DNA of 64,000 nt from Sphingobium sufflavum (GCF_021403115.1 NZ_JAJSSH010000003.1:248001-312000), one strand, 5' to 3'. Shown: positions 1 through 8,280, numbered from the stretch's first letter. A program made the numbers and translations. Notes: generated by a model not told the origin, from the sequence alone.

Positions 1-308
1 ACGAAAAGGATCATCGCGCGCGCCAGCATCGCCTTGGCGGAGGATGTGGCGGACAGGACGATGCCGACCATGTCCCAGTCCACCGGGAACAGCGGGGTGC
101 CCGCCATGGCGGCGGTCGCGACCAGAAGGCCGATAAGGGCGAGAGCGGCTCCGGCCAAGAGCAGGAAGGCAAAAATCCCCTGCCATGTGGCGAAGGCCAT
201 TCGCGCCCGCCTGCCGCCCAGCGACAGGTGCAGGAACAGCGGGACGCCCGCGATCAGCGAGAGGATGGCATAGGAGCCGAACCGGACGGCGATCGCGAGC
301 GGGTCCAT
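1..308 (-). CDS. copD: copper resistance protein CopD, N-terminal part (runs off the window)
   Basis: This is the first part of an inner-membrane copper-handling protein. It starts at an ATG at 308, four bases after the copC stop codon, and runs off the left edge. The roughly 100 residues visible contain hydrophobic segments at about residues 10-28, 42-68 and 78-100, joined by short charged loops, which fits the multi-helix CopD family. CopD is thought to work with periplasmic CopC in moving copper across the inner membrane. The order copC-copD and the tight spacing indicate one transcript. The C-terminal two thirds are not in the window, so later metal-binding residues cannot be checked. Confidence 0.8.
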   Translation of the reverse strand, partial: MDPLAIAVRFGSYAILSLIAGVPLFLHLSLGGRRARMAFATWQGIFAFLLLAGAALALIGLLVATAAMAGTPLFPVDWDMVGIVLSATSSAKAMLARAMILF

Positions 309-312
309 CGCC

Positions 313-702
313 TTACTTTACCGAGAAGGCGTAGCTGCCCTCGATCCGGTGGCTGTCGGCGGTGACGGCATGCCAGTCCAGCTTATAGCTGCCCACGGGC
401 AGTGCGCGGGGCAGGGTGATGGTCATCGTCTTGCCATCGGCGTTCAGCGCGGTCTTGAAGCCCGACACCTTCATCGGGTCGTGATTGGCCATGCCGGGCA
501 TGCCGGTCATCACGATCTCCACGCCGGACAGCTTGTCCACCACCGTATCGGAGAAGGTCAGCGACAGGTTCTTAACGTTGGATGCCTTGGCATTGGCTGC
601 GGGGGTCGAGGACAGGAGCTTGGCATGGGCAAAGGCCGTGCCGCTGGTCGAAAGCGCTAGCGTGGCAAGGGCGAAGGCGGCAACAGAAGAGAGAGAGCGC
701 AT
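313..702 (-). CDS. copC: periplasmic copper-binding protein CopC
   Basis: CopC/PcoC-family copper carrier of 129 residues. A Sec signal peptide covers about residues 1-25 and ends in AFA, so the mature protein begins with His26 (HAKL). In this family the N-terminal His together with a late D-x-H motif holds Cu(II). The matching D116-S-H118 is present near the C terminus. A Met-rich stretch (MTGMPGMANHDPM) around residues 66-78 could hold Cu(I). The gene is divergent from the sigma-factor operon and is followed directly by copD. A promoter-like box at 739-766 lies just upstream and resembles boxes before the sigma operon and copA, so expression is probably metal-induced. Confidence 0.93.
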   Translation of the reverse strand: MRSLSSVAAFALATLALSTSGTAFAHAKLLSSTPAANAKASNVKNLSLTFSDTVVDKLSGVEIVMTGMPGMANHDPMKVSGFKTALNADGKTMTITLPRALPVGSYKLDWHAVTADSHRIEGSYAFSVK

Positions 703-738
703 GGAGTGTCCTTTCCGGCGTGCATCGCGGATACAGGC

Positions 739-766
739 TATACGCGGCTCCCCCGATTATCCCTGA
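739..766 (-). promoter_or_regulatory. candidate ECF-sigma promoter of copCD
   Basis: Read on the minus strand this is TCAGGGA, 11 bases, then GCCGCGTATA. The same two boxes with the same 11-base gap occur upstream of the sigma operon (774-801) and of copA (2152-2179). The conserved CGTAT core is typical of ECF -10 elements. The assignment to the sigma factor at 1523-2107 is inferred. Confidence 0.6.
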
Positions 767-773
767 TGGACGA

Positions 774-801
774 TGAGTGTTTTTTGTGCGGGCCGCGTAT
801 A
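774..801 (+). promoter_or_regulatory. candidate autoregulated promoter of the sigma operon
   Basis: TGAGTGT, 11 bases, then GCCGCGTATA, placed about 17 bases upstream of the first gene of the anti-sigma/sensor/sigma operon. It is back to back with the copC box, giving a compact divergent promoter. Spacing matches the copC and copA boxes exactly. Confidence 0.6.
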
Positions 802-817
802 AGGGGGCAGGGAGATT

Positions 818-1093
818 ATGATGACGGACATCGACGGCCTTTTGGAGGAGATGCGTGGGGTAGCGACGGACCCGCGCCTGATGACGCTGGAGACCGTAGT
901 GCTGGCGGGCGCGGCGGTCCGGCGGGACCGTAGCGCGGCGCGGCGCAATCTGGCGGTGACGGGCCTGCTGGCGCTGGGCGTCGGGTTGGGTGCGAGCATC
1001 GTCTCGCCGCAGGGCGCGAGTGCGCGGCAGGCGAATTATCTCAACGCTATCCCCGCCAGCGCGCCGTCCAGCCTGTTGATGGGAAACCGTTGA
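818..1093 (+). CDS. CnrY-like membrane anti-sigma factor
   Basis: Small protein of 91 residues with one membrane helix at about residues 45-61, a cytoplasmic N-terminal half and a short periplasmic tail. This is the architecture of CnrY/NccY, which hold an ECF sigma factor at the inner membrane until the partner sensor binds metal. The sequence itself is too divergent to recognise with certainty. The call rests on size, topology and position as first gene of a Y-X-H order operon. The start at 818 has a GGGAG ribosome site; ATG 821 is an alternative. The next gene begins one base after its stop. Confidence 0.65.
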   Translation: MMTDIDGLLEEMRGVATDPRLMTLETVVLAGAAVRRDRSAARRNLAVTGLLALGVGLGASIVSPQGASARQANYLNAIPASAPSSLLMGNR

Positions 1094-1094
1094 G

Positions 1095-1526
1095 GTGAAG
1101 GCGCGCGTCCTGCTCATCCTCTTTGCCTTTCTGGCGGCGCTGGCGGGTGTTGGCGTCGGGCGGCTGCTGTTCACCCCGGACGAGCCGATCGAGAATCGCT
1201 TTCATGCGCTGATCCATCATGAGCTGGACCTGGATGCCAGCCAGACCGCGCGGATCGAGGCGATGGAGAAGAGCTTTGCCACGCTACAGGCGGGCTATGA
1301 GCGGGAGATGCGGGACGACAATCGCCGGCTGGCCGCCGCGATCCAGTCGGAAAAGGGCTATGGCCCCGGCGTCGCCGCCGCTGTCGATCGCTCTCACCAT
1401 GCGATGGGCATGGTGCAGAAGCAGACGTTGCAGCATCTGTTTGCCATGCGGGCTGTGTTGCGCCCCGATCAGGCGCGTCGCTTCGATCAGGCGATGGTGG
1501 ATGCGCTGACCGCGCCCGTGCGGTGA
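1095..1526 (+). CDS. CnrX-like periplasmic metal sensor
   Basis: Membrane-anchored periplasmic heavy-metal sensor of 143 residues, GTG start. An N-terminal anchor helix (residues 4-22) is followed by a helical hairpin domain of the CnrX/Spy type. Candidate metal ligands are H37 and H41 (HxxxH), E58, and H114 and M118 (HxxxM). Their spacing (4, 17, 56, 4) equals that of the Ni/Co ligands of Cupriavidus CnrX as I recall them (H42, H46, E63, H119, M123). Metal binding would release the anti-sigma. The gene overlaps the sigma gene by four bases (GTGA). Which metal it senses is open, since the neighbours are copper genes. Confidence 0.8.
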   Translation: MKARVLLILFAFLAALAGVGVGRLLFTPDEPIENRFHALIHHELDLDASQTARIEAMEKSFATLQAGYEREMRDDNRRLAAAIQSEKGYGPGVAAAVDRSHHAMGMVQKQTLQHLFAMRAVLRPDQARRFDQAMVDALTAPVR

Positions 1527-2107
1527 GGCAGGAGGACGCGCCGGATGACGGCGTGCTGGCCGCGCGAGCCCTCGCCAGTGGAGAAGACGCAGGACGCGAC
1601 GATGCCTGTCGGTTGCTGCTGGGGCGGCACCGGGATGCGGTCTATCGCTTTGTCCGCGCGCAGATCGACGATGCCGATGCGGCGCTTGACCTGACACAGG
1701 AAAGTTTCATCGCGGCCTTTGCTCATATGGCCCGCTATGATTCCGCGCGGCCGTTCCGTTTCTGGATCATGCGGATCGCGCTCAACAAATGCCGGGACTG
1801 GCGGCGGCGGCGCGCGGTGCGCCATTTTTTTACCCGCGCCCGGCCGATGGAGGAGGGGCTGGCCGTCGCTGACAGCGCGCCCGGCCCGGATGCGGAGGTT
1901 GCAGGGCGGCAGGCGTTGCGCGCCGCGCGTCGGGCCATCGACGCCTTGCCGGAGGGATTGCGATCCGTCCTGCTGCTCCGAACGATCGAGGGTATGGCGC
2001 AGGGGGATGTCGCCACGCTGCTGGGCATCAGCGAGAAGGCGGTCGAGACGCGACTGTACCGGGCGCGGGCGAAATTGAACGAGATGCTGGCCCAAGACCC
2101 GGCGTAG
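1523..2107 (+). CDS. ECF-family RNA polymerase sigma factor (CnrH-like)
   Basis: Sigma-70 family factor of 194 residues with only regions 2 and 4, as in ECF sigmas. Region 2 (about residues 50-95) carries DLTQESFIAAFAHM and the FRFWIMRIALNKCRDWRRRR core-binding and promoter-melting part. Region 4 (about 135-185) holds ALPEGLRSVLLLRTIEG and an HTH with VETRLYRARAKL. The GTG start overlaps the sensor stop codon. With the two upstream genes it forms a Y-X-H operon, and probably drives copC-copD, copA-copB and itself through the shared boxes at 739-766, 774-801 and 2152-2179. Confidence 0.88.
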   Translation: MRQEDAPDDGVLAARALASGEDAGRDDACRLLLGRHRDAVYRFVRAQIDDADAALDLTQESFIAAFAHMARYDSARPFRFWIMRIALNKCRDWRRRRAVRHFFTRARPMEEGLAVADSAPGPDAEVAGRQALRAARRAIDALPEGLRSVLLLRTIEGMAQGDVATLLGISEKAVETRLYRARAKLNEMLAQDPA

Positions 2108-2151
2108 GGATGTAGCCTTCCCCGCAGAGACGGGACAAAATGATAATAGAG

Positions 2152-2179
2152 TGAGGGAGACGCCGCCGGGCCGCGTATG
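2152..2179 (+). promoter_or_regulatory. candidate ECF-sigma promoter of copAB
   Basis: TGAGGGA, 11 bases, then GCCGCGTATG. It is the third copy of the motif seen before copC and the sigma operon. Transcription would start near 2185, which rules out the GTG at 2151 as copA start and supports the ATG at 2220. Confidence 0.55.
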
Positions 2180-2219
2180 GAGTTCATGCGGCAATGACGC
2201 CGCGGAGTGCATCCCCCTC

Positions 2220-4001
2220 ATGGCCTCCCCCCTGCTTTCGGCGACATGCGACAGACGTTCGGTGATACGGGGCGTGGGGAGCCTGGCGGGGCTGTCGGTG
2301 CTGGGCGGCCTGTTCCCCGGCTGGGCGATGGCCGGGACGGCGGGTGCAGCGAGCGGGCCGGGGGTGCTGTCGGGCGAGCATATCCGCATCGCCATCGGCC
2401 ATGGCAGCGTCACGCTGAACGGGCGCAGCAGCCATGCCGTCACCGCCAATGGCACGATGCCGGGACCGCTGATCCGCCTGAAGGAAGGGCAGGATGTGCG
2501 GCTGTCCGTGGCCAATGGGCTGAAGGAGGATACGTCGATCCACTGGCATGGCCTGATCGTGCCGTTTCAATATGATGGCGTGCCGGGGATCAGCTTTCCG
2601 GGGATCAGGGCGGGCGAGACGTTCGATTATCGCTTTCCGATCCGGCAGGCGGGCACCTATTGGTATCACAGCCACAGCAACATGCAGGAGGCGATGGGCC
2701 TGTTCGGCCCGCTGGTTATCGACCCGGCGGGTGTGGAGCCAGCGCCCTATGACCGGGAGCATGTGATCCTGCTGTCCGACTGGAGCAGCCTGCATCCCCA
2801 TATCCTCCTGCGCAAGCTCAAGCAGATGGGTGGCTATTTCAACCGGCAGAAGCAGGATCTGAAGGGCCTGATGGCGGGCCGCGACCAGAGCCTGTCGGAG
2901 CGGATGGAGTGGGGCAAGATGCGGATGGACCCCACCGATATTTCGGACGTGACCGGATCGACCTACAGCTACCTCATCAACGGCCATGATACGGCGGGTA
3001 ACTGGACCGGGTTGTTCGCGCCGGGCGAGCGGGTGCGGCTGCGCTTCATCAATGCGTCGGCGATGACCAATTTCAACGTGCGCCTGCCGGGGCTGGCCAT
3101 GACCGTGGTGCAGGCGGACGGGCAGGATGTGGAGCCGGTGGAAACGGATGAGTTCCAGATCGGCATTGCCGAAACCTATGACGTGATCGTGCGACCGGAG
3201 CGGGCGGAGGCGGTGGCGATCATCGCGGAAGCCATCGACCGGTCAGGCCTGTGCCGGGCCACGCTGTCGCCGCAGATTGGCATGGTCGCGCCGTTGGTGC
3301 CGCTGCGCGAACGCCCGTTGCTGGTGATGAAGGACATGGGTATGGACATGTCCGGGATGGACATGGGGGCGGGCACGCTGGACCTGTCGGCACCGGTCGA
3401 TGCGCCCGCCAAGGGCGGCGGCCATGCGACGATGAAGATGCGCGACAAGTCGGTCGCGCCGCCCAGCGTCAGGATGGGACCGGGCGTGGCCACCCTGTCC
3501 GCCGCGCCCGCCGACCGGATGGGTGACCGGCCCACCGGGCTGGAGACGGTCGATCATCGGGTGCTGACCTATACCGACCTCAGGGCATTGGTCCCCGGTC
3601 CTGACCGGCGTGCGCCGGAACGGGAACTGGAGGTCCATCTGACCGCCAATATGGAACGCTATATGTGGTCGTTCGACGGGGTAAAGCTGAGCGAGGGAGC
3701 CGAACCGCTGGCGTTTCGCCATAATGAGCGGGTGCGGGTGACTCTGGTCAACGACACGATGATGCCGCACCCCATCCACCTGCACGGTCATTTCTTCGAA
3801 CTGGTGAACGGCGCGGACGAGAAGCAGCCGCGCAAGCATACGGTCAATGTGCTGCCCGGCGGCAAGGCGAGTTTCGACCTGACCGCTGACGCGCTGGGCG
3901 ACTGGGCGTTTCATTGCCACATGCTGCTGCATATGCATGCCGGCATGTTCCGGGTCGTCACCGTGCGGCCCGATGTGAGCAAGGCGGAGGGCGCGGCATG
4001 A
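2220..4001 (+). CDS. copA: multicopper oxidase CopA, copper resistance
   Basis: Periplasmic multicopper oxidase of 593 residues that oxidises Cu(I) and sequesters copper. A Tat signal is visible (CDRRSVIRG, twin Arg at 12-13). Three cupredoxin domains follow. All four copper-ligand motifs are present: HWHG near residue 108, WYHSHS near 148-153, HPIHLHG near 517 and HCHMLLHMH near 565. A Met-rich insert (MGMDMSGMDMG, about residues 376-386) is typical of CopA rather than laccases. The start at 2220 is preferred to the in-frame GTG at 2151 because the latter precedes the candidate promoter and adds a poor leader before the Tat signal. copB overlaps its stop codon. Confidence 0.93.
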   Translation: MASPLLSATCDRRSVIRGVGSLAGLSVLGGLFPGWAMAGTAGAASGPGVLSGEHIRIAIGHGSVTLNGRSSHAVTANGTMPGPLIRLKEGQDVRLSVANGLKEDTSIHWHGLIVPFQYDGVPGISFPGIRAGETFDYRFPIRQAGTYWYHSHSNMQEAMGLFGPLVIDPAGVEPAPYDREHVILLSDWSSLHPHILLRKLKQMGGYFNRQKQDLKGLMAGRDQSLSERMEWGKMRMDPTDISDVTGSTYSYLINGHDTAGNWTGLFAPGERVRLRFINASAMTNFNVRLPGLAMTVVQADGQDVEPVETDEFQIGIAETYDVIVRPERAEAVAIIAEAIDRSGLCRATLSPQIGMVAPLVPLRERPLLVMKDMGMDMSGMDMGAGTLDLSAPVDAPAKGGGHATMKMRDKSVAPPSVRMGPGVATLSAAPADRMGDRPTGLETVDHRVLTYTDLRALVPGPDRRAPERELEVHLTANMERYMWSFDGVKLSEGAEPLAFRHNERVRVTLVNDTMMPHPIHLHGHFFELVNGADEKQPRKHTVNVLPGGKASFDLTADALGDWAFHCHMLLHMHAGMFRVVTVRPDVSKAEGAA

Positions 4002-4903
4002 AGAGGATCGCGACGCTGCTGGCCCTGCCGCTGCTGAGTATACCGCTGCTGGCGGTCGCTGTGCCGGTGCAGGCGCAGGATCATGCCGGGCATGCGGGCC
4101 ATGCGGCGCCGGACGCACCGGCTGCGGCCCCATCGCCATCCACGGAAGCGACCGCTGCGGCGCCCGCCGAAAAGCCCGCACCTGCCGCGCCGGGCGATCA
4201 TGCGGCCGACGCCTATTATGACCCCGCCGCGATGGCCCGTGCCCGTGCGGCCCTGCGCTATGAGGCTGGCGGCATGCCCAACTCCATGTTGCTGATCGAC
4301 CGTCTGGAATGGCGGCCCGGCCCCGGCGCGGACGGCCATGCGTGGGAGGCCGAGGGCTGGGTCGGCGGCGACATCGACCGCTTCGCCTTCAAGACCGAGG
4401 GCGAGGGCGTGATCGGTGGCAAGGTGGAGCAGGCGGAGGTGCAGGCGCTGTGGAGCCGGGCGCTCGACCCCTGGTTCAACCTGCAAGCCGGTGTGCGGCA
4501 GGATCTGGCTCCCGAACCGCGCCGCACCCATGCGGTGGTGGGGATCGAGGGACTGGCCCCCTATTGGTTCGAACTGGAGGGGCAGGTCTTCCTGTCCAAC
4601 AAGGGCGAGGTGACGGCGCGGGCCGAGGCCAGCTATGACCAGCGCATCACGCAGAGCCTGATCCTGCAACCTGCGGCGGAGCTGAACATCTCCGCGCAGG
4701 ATGTGCCGGAACTGGAGATGGGGCCGGGCTTTACCTCGGTCGAACTGGGGATGCGGTTGCGCTACGAAATTATGCGCGAGTTTGCGCCCTATGTGGGCGT
4801 GCACTGGGAGCGCAAGCTTGGTCGGACGGCGGATTATGCGCGGGCAGAGGGAGAGAATCCCGGCAGCCTGCGGTTTGTGGCGGGCGTGCGCTTCTGGTTC
4901 TGA
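3998..4903 (+). CDS. copB: outer-membrane copper resistance protein CopB
   Basis: CopB-family outer-membrane protein of 301 residues. A Sec signal peptide (residues 1-26, ending VQAQ) is followed by a short His/Ala/Pro-rich linker with HAGHAGH that may bind copper, then a beta-barrel region from about residue 85 to the C-terminal Phe (FWF ending, as in outer-membrane barrels). The ATG overlaps the copA stop codon (ATGA), so the two are translated together. CopB acts with CopA in copper tolerance; its exact transport role is not settled in the family. Confidence 0.9.
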   Translation: MKRIATLLALPLLSIPLLAVAVPVQAQDHAGHAGHAAPDAPAAAPSPSTEATAAAPAEKPAPAAPGDHAADAYYDPAAMARARAALRYEAGGMPNSMLLIDRLEWRPGPGADGHAWEAEGWVGGDIDRFAFKTEGEGVIGGKVEQAEVQALWSRALDPWFNLQAGVRQDLAPEPRRTHAVVGIEGLAPYWFELEGQVFLSNKGEVTARAEASYDQRITQSLILQPAAELNISAQDVPELEMGPGFTSVELGMRLRYEIMREFAPYVGVHWERKLGRTADYARAEGENPGSLRFVAGVRFWF

Positions 4904-4947
4904 AGCGCACGCAGAGGGTCAGGCGGAGGCAGTTGAGGCGGACAGTT

Positions 4948-6102
4948 TCAGGTGGAGAGGATTGTCTCCGCCAGCGCCACATGCAGGCGGATACCGGTCG
5001 CCATCACATCGTCGTTGAAATCATAGCCGGGGTTATGCAACGCGGCCGATCCGACCCCGCGTCCCTGCCCTAGCCAGAGATAGGCCCCCTTGCAGGCGTG
5101 GAGCATGAAGGCAAAATCCTCCGAGGTGAAAGCCGGTTCCGGCGCGAGTAGCGCCGTGCCGACCGTGCCTGCAATCGCCAGTGCCTCGCGCGCGGCGTCC
5201 TCGTCATTGATGGTGGCGGGATAATAGCGGTCGTAGCTGACATCCGCAGTCAGGCCGAAGGAAAGGGCTGTGCCCTTCACCATCTCGCGCAGCTTTGCCT
5301 CTATCACGTCCTGCACTGCGGGGTCGAAGGTGCGGACCGTGCCGACGATGGTGACGCTGGCGGGGATGACATTGTGGGCATGGCCGCCGTTGATCTGGGT
5401 CACGGAGAGCACCGCCGACGACAGGGCGGGGATGCAGCGGGCGATGATGGTGTTGAGCTGGCCGACCAGCGCCGATGCGGCGAGGATGGCGTCCGGCGTG
5501 TTGTGCGGGATCGCCGCATGGCCACCCCGGCCCGTCAGCACGATCTCGAACTTGTCCGCCGCGCCCATGATGGGGCCGGGGCGGGTGGCGATGGTGCCTG
5601 CGGGCAGGTCCGGCCAGTTGTGGAGCGCGAAGACGCGGTCGCAGGGGAAGCGGTCGAACAACCCTTCCTCCACCATGACGCGCGCGCCGCCCAAGCCTTC
5701 CTCGGCGGGCTGGAAGAAGAAATTGACTGTGCCGTCGAAATTGCGGGTGCGCGCCAGATGCTGCGCCGCGCCCAGCAGCATGGCGAGATGGCCGTCATGG
5801 CCGCAGCCATGGAAGACGCCGTCCGTCTTGCTGGCATAGGGCAGGTTGGTCTGTTCCTGGATGGAGAGCGCGTCCATGTCCGCGCGCAGGCCGATGGCGC
5901 GGGAGGAGGCGCCGTTGCGCAGCACGCCAACCACGCCGGTCTGGCCCACGCCCTCATGCACCTCCAGCCCGATGGCGCGGAGTTGGTCCGCGATCACGGA
6001 GGCAGTACGCTTTTCCTGAAAACCCAGTTCGGGGTGGGCGTGGATATCGTGGCGAAAGGCGACGAGCGGCGCCAGCAGGTCGTCGATGGCGGTGGTGGTC
6101 AT
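4948..6102 (-). CDS. M20D-family amidohydrolase (hippurate hydrolase type)
   Basis: Zinc-dependent amidohydrolase of 384 residues in the hippurate hydrolase / N-acyl amino acid deacylase group. Metal-site motifs are visible: ADMDAL near residue 76, GCGHDGH near 99-105 and PAEEG near 137. It would cut an acyl group from an N-acylated amino compound in the cytoplasm. It is the last gene of an aminotransferase-Lrp-amidohydrolase run, 37 bases after the Lrp gene, so it may supply the free amine used by the aminotransferase. The substrate cannot be told from sequence. Confidence 0.85.
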   Translation of the reverse strand: MTTTAIDDLLAPLVAFRHDIHAHPELGFQEKRTASVIADQLRAIGLEVHEGVGQTGVVGVLRNGASSRAIGLRADMDALSIQEQTNLPYASKTDGVFHGCGHDGHLAMLLGAAQHLARTRNFDGTVNFFFQPAEEGLGGARVMVEEGLFDRFPCDRVFALHNWPDLPAGTIATRPGPIMGAADKFEIVLTGRGGHAAIPHNTPDAILAASALVGQLNTIIARCIPALSSAVLSVTQINGGHAHNVIPASVTIVGTVRTFDPAVQDVIEAKLREMVKGTALSFGLTADVSYDRYYPATINDEDAAREALAIAGTVGTALLAPEPAFTSEDFAFMLHACKGAYLWLGQGRGVGSAALHNPGYDFNDDVMATGIRLHVALAETILST

Positions 6103-6139
6103 GGGTTCGTCCTGTCGCGCCGTACGGGGGATGGCGCGC

Positions 6140-6634
6140 TCAATGCTGCTCCCCGAACAGTCGTTGTATCGGATAATGCTGCTTGATGAAGGGCGATTTG
6201 ATCACGACATAGCTGAAATATTTCTCGATGCCATAGTCGCCCTCCAGCATCCCCTCGATGATCGACTGGTAATGGCCGACGCCACGCGTCACGAATTTCA
6301 ACAGATAGTCGTAGCCGCCGCTGACGAGATGACATTCGACGATCTCGTCCAGCTTGCGGATCTTCGTCTCGAAGCGGGAGAAGTCGCCGGAACGATGCTC
6401 GGTCAATGTGACTTCGGTAAAGACGGTCAGCACCTCGCCCAGCTTGTCGAGGTTGATCTGCGCGCTGTAGCCGGTGATGAAGCCGGCCTTTTCCAGCCGC
6501 TTGACGCGGGTGAGGCAGGGGCTGGGCGACAGGCCGACCGCATCGGCCAGTTCGACATTGGTGATGCGCCCGGCCCGCTGGAGCTGGGCCAGAATCTTGA
6601 GATCGATGCGATCGAGCTTGAGGCCCAGCGTCAT
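6140..6634 (-). CDS. Lrp/AsnC-family transcriptional regulator
   Basis: Regulator of 164 residues with an N-terminal winged HTH (LDRIDLKILAQLQRAGRIT, about residues 6-24, recognition helix near LSPSPCLTRVKRL) and a C-terminal RAM ligand-binding domain. The start at 6634 has a strong GGAGAGG ribosome site; a longer reading to 6664 lacks one. It lies 14 bases after the aminotransferase gene and probably controls this catabolic region in response to an amino acid or amine. GGCA-N5-TGCC palindromes at 8146 and 11978 are possible targets, which is a guess. Confidence 0.9.
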   Translation of the reverse strand: MTLGLKLDRIDLKILAQLQRAGRITNVELADAVGLSPSPCLTRVKRLEKAGFITGYSAQINLDKLGEVLTVFTEVTLTEHRSGDFSRFETKIRKLDEIVECHLVSGGYDYLLKFVTRGVGHYQSIIEGMLEGDYGIEKYFSYVVIKSPFIKQHYPIQRLFGEQH

Positions 6635-6648
6635 GGTCGCCCTCTCCT

Positions 6649-8052
6649 TCAGGCCACCGCGCACCGGATATCCGGCTCGTCGAGCAACTGGTCGAGTGTA
6701 GTGCGGATGCGGGCGAAGATCATCTCCATTTCTTCATCGGAGCAACAGAGGGCGGGCGCAAGCCCGATGATGTTGTCGGCGAAGGCGCGGAAGATGACGC
6801 CATTGGCATAGCCCTTGGCAAAGAGGCGGTCGGGGAGCTTGAGCGACGGGTCGAAACGGTCCTTTGTGCCCTTGTCCACTACCAGTTCGATCGCACCCAG
6901 CAGTCCGCGCCCGCGCGTGTCGCCGACCAGCGGATGGTCAGCCAGCCCGGCCAGACCCGCCGCGAAGGCGGTGCCGACGCTCTGCCCGTTGGCGAGGATG
7001 CCCCCCTCCTGATAGAGGCGCAGCACTTCGAGGCCGACCGCCGCGCTGACCGGATGGCCGGAGTAGGTCAGGCCATGGCCGATGGCGAGGTCGGGGGACG
7101 CGCCGTCCGCTATGCCCTGATAGACGGTATCGGACAGCAGCACGGCACCCATCGGCGTATATCCGGCGGTCAGCCCCTTCGCGAGGGTCATGAGGTCGGG
7201 AGAGACGTCCTCCTCCAGACAGGCGAACATGGGACCGGTGCGGCCGAAGCCGGTGATGACCTCGTCCGCGACGAACAGGATGCCGAGGTCGGTGCAGGCG
7301 TCGCGCATTGCCTTCAGCCAGCCCTTGGGCGGGACGATGACGCCGCCCGACCCCTGAATGGGTTCGCAGAAGAAGGCGGCGACATTGTCCGCGCCCAGTT
7401 CCGTGACCTTGGCGCGCAGATGGCCCACGGACTGGGCGATCAGGGCGGCGTCATCCGCCGCATCGCCGCGATAGGCATAGGGCGACGGGATATGATGCTG
7501 CCACTTCAGCGGCACGTCGAAATTGCGGTGGAAGTTGGCGAGCGCGGTCAGGCCCGATCCGGTGGTGCTGGAGCCATGGTAGCCGCGTTCCAGCGCGATG
7601 CACTGCTTCTTGGTCGGCTTGCCCAGCGCATTCCAGTAATGGACGATGTAGCGGATGGCGGAGTCGACCGCGTCCGACCCACCCAATGTGAAGAAGACAT
7701 GCTCCAGCCCCTCCGGGCTGAGGCGGACAAGCTGTTCTGCGAGAAGGATCGCCGGTTCGTTGCCAAAGGAGAAATAGCCGGTGGCATAGGGCAGGCGGCG
7801 CATCTGCTCCGCTGCGACGTCCACGATGCTGTCATGGCCATAGCCGACATTGACGCACCAAAGGCCGGCGAAGGCATCGAGGACGGTGTTGCCGTCGATG
7901 TCGGTCAGCCACATGCCCTTGCCGCTTTGCAGGATGGTCGCGCCGCGCGCTTCATGGCCGCGGAAGGAGGTGACCGGATGGATCAGATGGTCCCGGTCGA
8001 TATCCAGCAGGGAGCGATTGGTCTGGGGCATGATGGCGCTGGCTCGCTTCAT
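6649..8052 (-). CDS. class III (omega-) aminotransferase
   Basis: PLP-dependent aminotransferase of 467 residues, fold type I, class III. The PLP lysine lies in TLAKGLTAGYTPMGAV, preceded by the VADEVITGFGRTG metal-free phosphate/PLP motif. The family includes putrescine-, diamine- and beta-alanine-pyruvate aminotransferases, which turn a terminal amine into an aldehyde. The two aldehyde dehydrogenases nearby (9494-10978 and 12099-13574) would take that aldehyde on, as in putrescine to GABA to succinate. The exact donor is unknown. ATG 8031 is an alternative start; neither start has a clear ribosome site. Confidence 0.88.
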   Translation of the reverse strand: MKRASAIMPQTNRSLLDIDRDHLIHPVTSFRGHEARGATILQSGKGMWLTDIDGNTVLDAFAGLWCVNVGYGHDSIVDVAAEQMRRLPYATGYFSFGNEPAILLAEQLVRLSPEGLEHVFFTLGGSDAVDSAIRYIVHYWNALGKPTKKQCIALERGYHGSSTTGSGLTALANFHRNFDVPLKWQHHIPSPYAYRGDAADDAALIAQSVGHLRAKVTELGADNVAAFFCEPIQGSGGVIVPPKGWLKAMRDACTDLGILFVADEVITGFGRTGPMFACLEEDVSPDLMTLAKGLTAGYTPMGAVLLSDTVYQGIADGASPDLAIGHGLTYSGHPVSAAVGLEVLRLYQEGGILANGQSVGTAFAAGLAGLADHPLVGDTRGRGLLGAIELVVDKGTKDRFDPSLKLPDRLFAKGYANGVIFRAFADNIIGLAPALCCSDEEMEMIFARIRTTLDQLLDEPDIRCAVA

Positions 8053-8102
8053 TGACGATGGGATCAGCCTAGACCGGGCGGGGCACAGAAATCGCTGACT
8101 TG

Positions 8103-8116
8103 CCCCGATGGGAGGG
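8103..8116 (-). promoter_or_regulatory. candidate operator, variant of a shared 13-mer
   Basis: CCCCGATGGGAGGG, about 50 bases upstream of the aminotransferase start. It resembles the exact 13-mer CCCCGATGTGGGG found at 11930 and 24030 at similar distances before other operons of the same catabolic region, always in the same orientation to the minus-strand gene. Confidence 0.4.
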
Positions 8117-8145
8117 ACGGCGTGCCCCTATTTTATACAGGATGC

Positions 8146-8158
8146 GGCACAAAATGCC
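8146..8158. promoter_or_regulatory. GGCA-N5-TGCC palindrome
   Basis: GGCACAAAATGCC sits in the leader upstream of the aminotransferase gene. The same half-sites with the same gap occur at 11978-11990 in the divergent acetyltransferase/aldehyde dehydrogenase promoter region. It could be a site for the Lrp-family regulator. A third copy inside ghrA (24493-24505) weakens the case. Confidence 0.3.
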
Positions 8159-8196
8159 GGGTGTGTTTTGGGGTGATGGCTTTGCCGTAAACTCAT

Positions 8197-8275
8197 TCGT
8201 CATTGCGAGGGTAGCGCGGCAATCCATGCGGCAATACGCATCTTCTGGATTGCCGCGCTACGCCTGCAACGATGA
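8197..8275. repeat. interspersed inverted repeat, GTCATTGC family
   Basis: Two arms of about 30 bases face each other (left TCGTCATTGCGAGG, right ending AACGATGA) and share TAGCGCGGCAATCCA. The element fills the gap between the dehydrogenase and aminotransferase genes. Related elements are at 29309-29406 and 38582-38613. Such elements are usually spread through a genome and form stable stem-loops in RNA. Confidence 0.75.
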
Positions 8276-8280
8276 GAATA

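Noticed and set aside
2151..2222. GTG 2151 as the copA start
   Set aside because: It lies upstream of the candidate -10 box and gives a poor leader before the Tat signal; ATG 2220 fits better.
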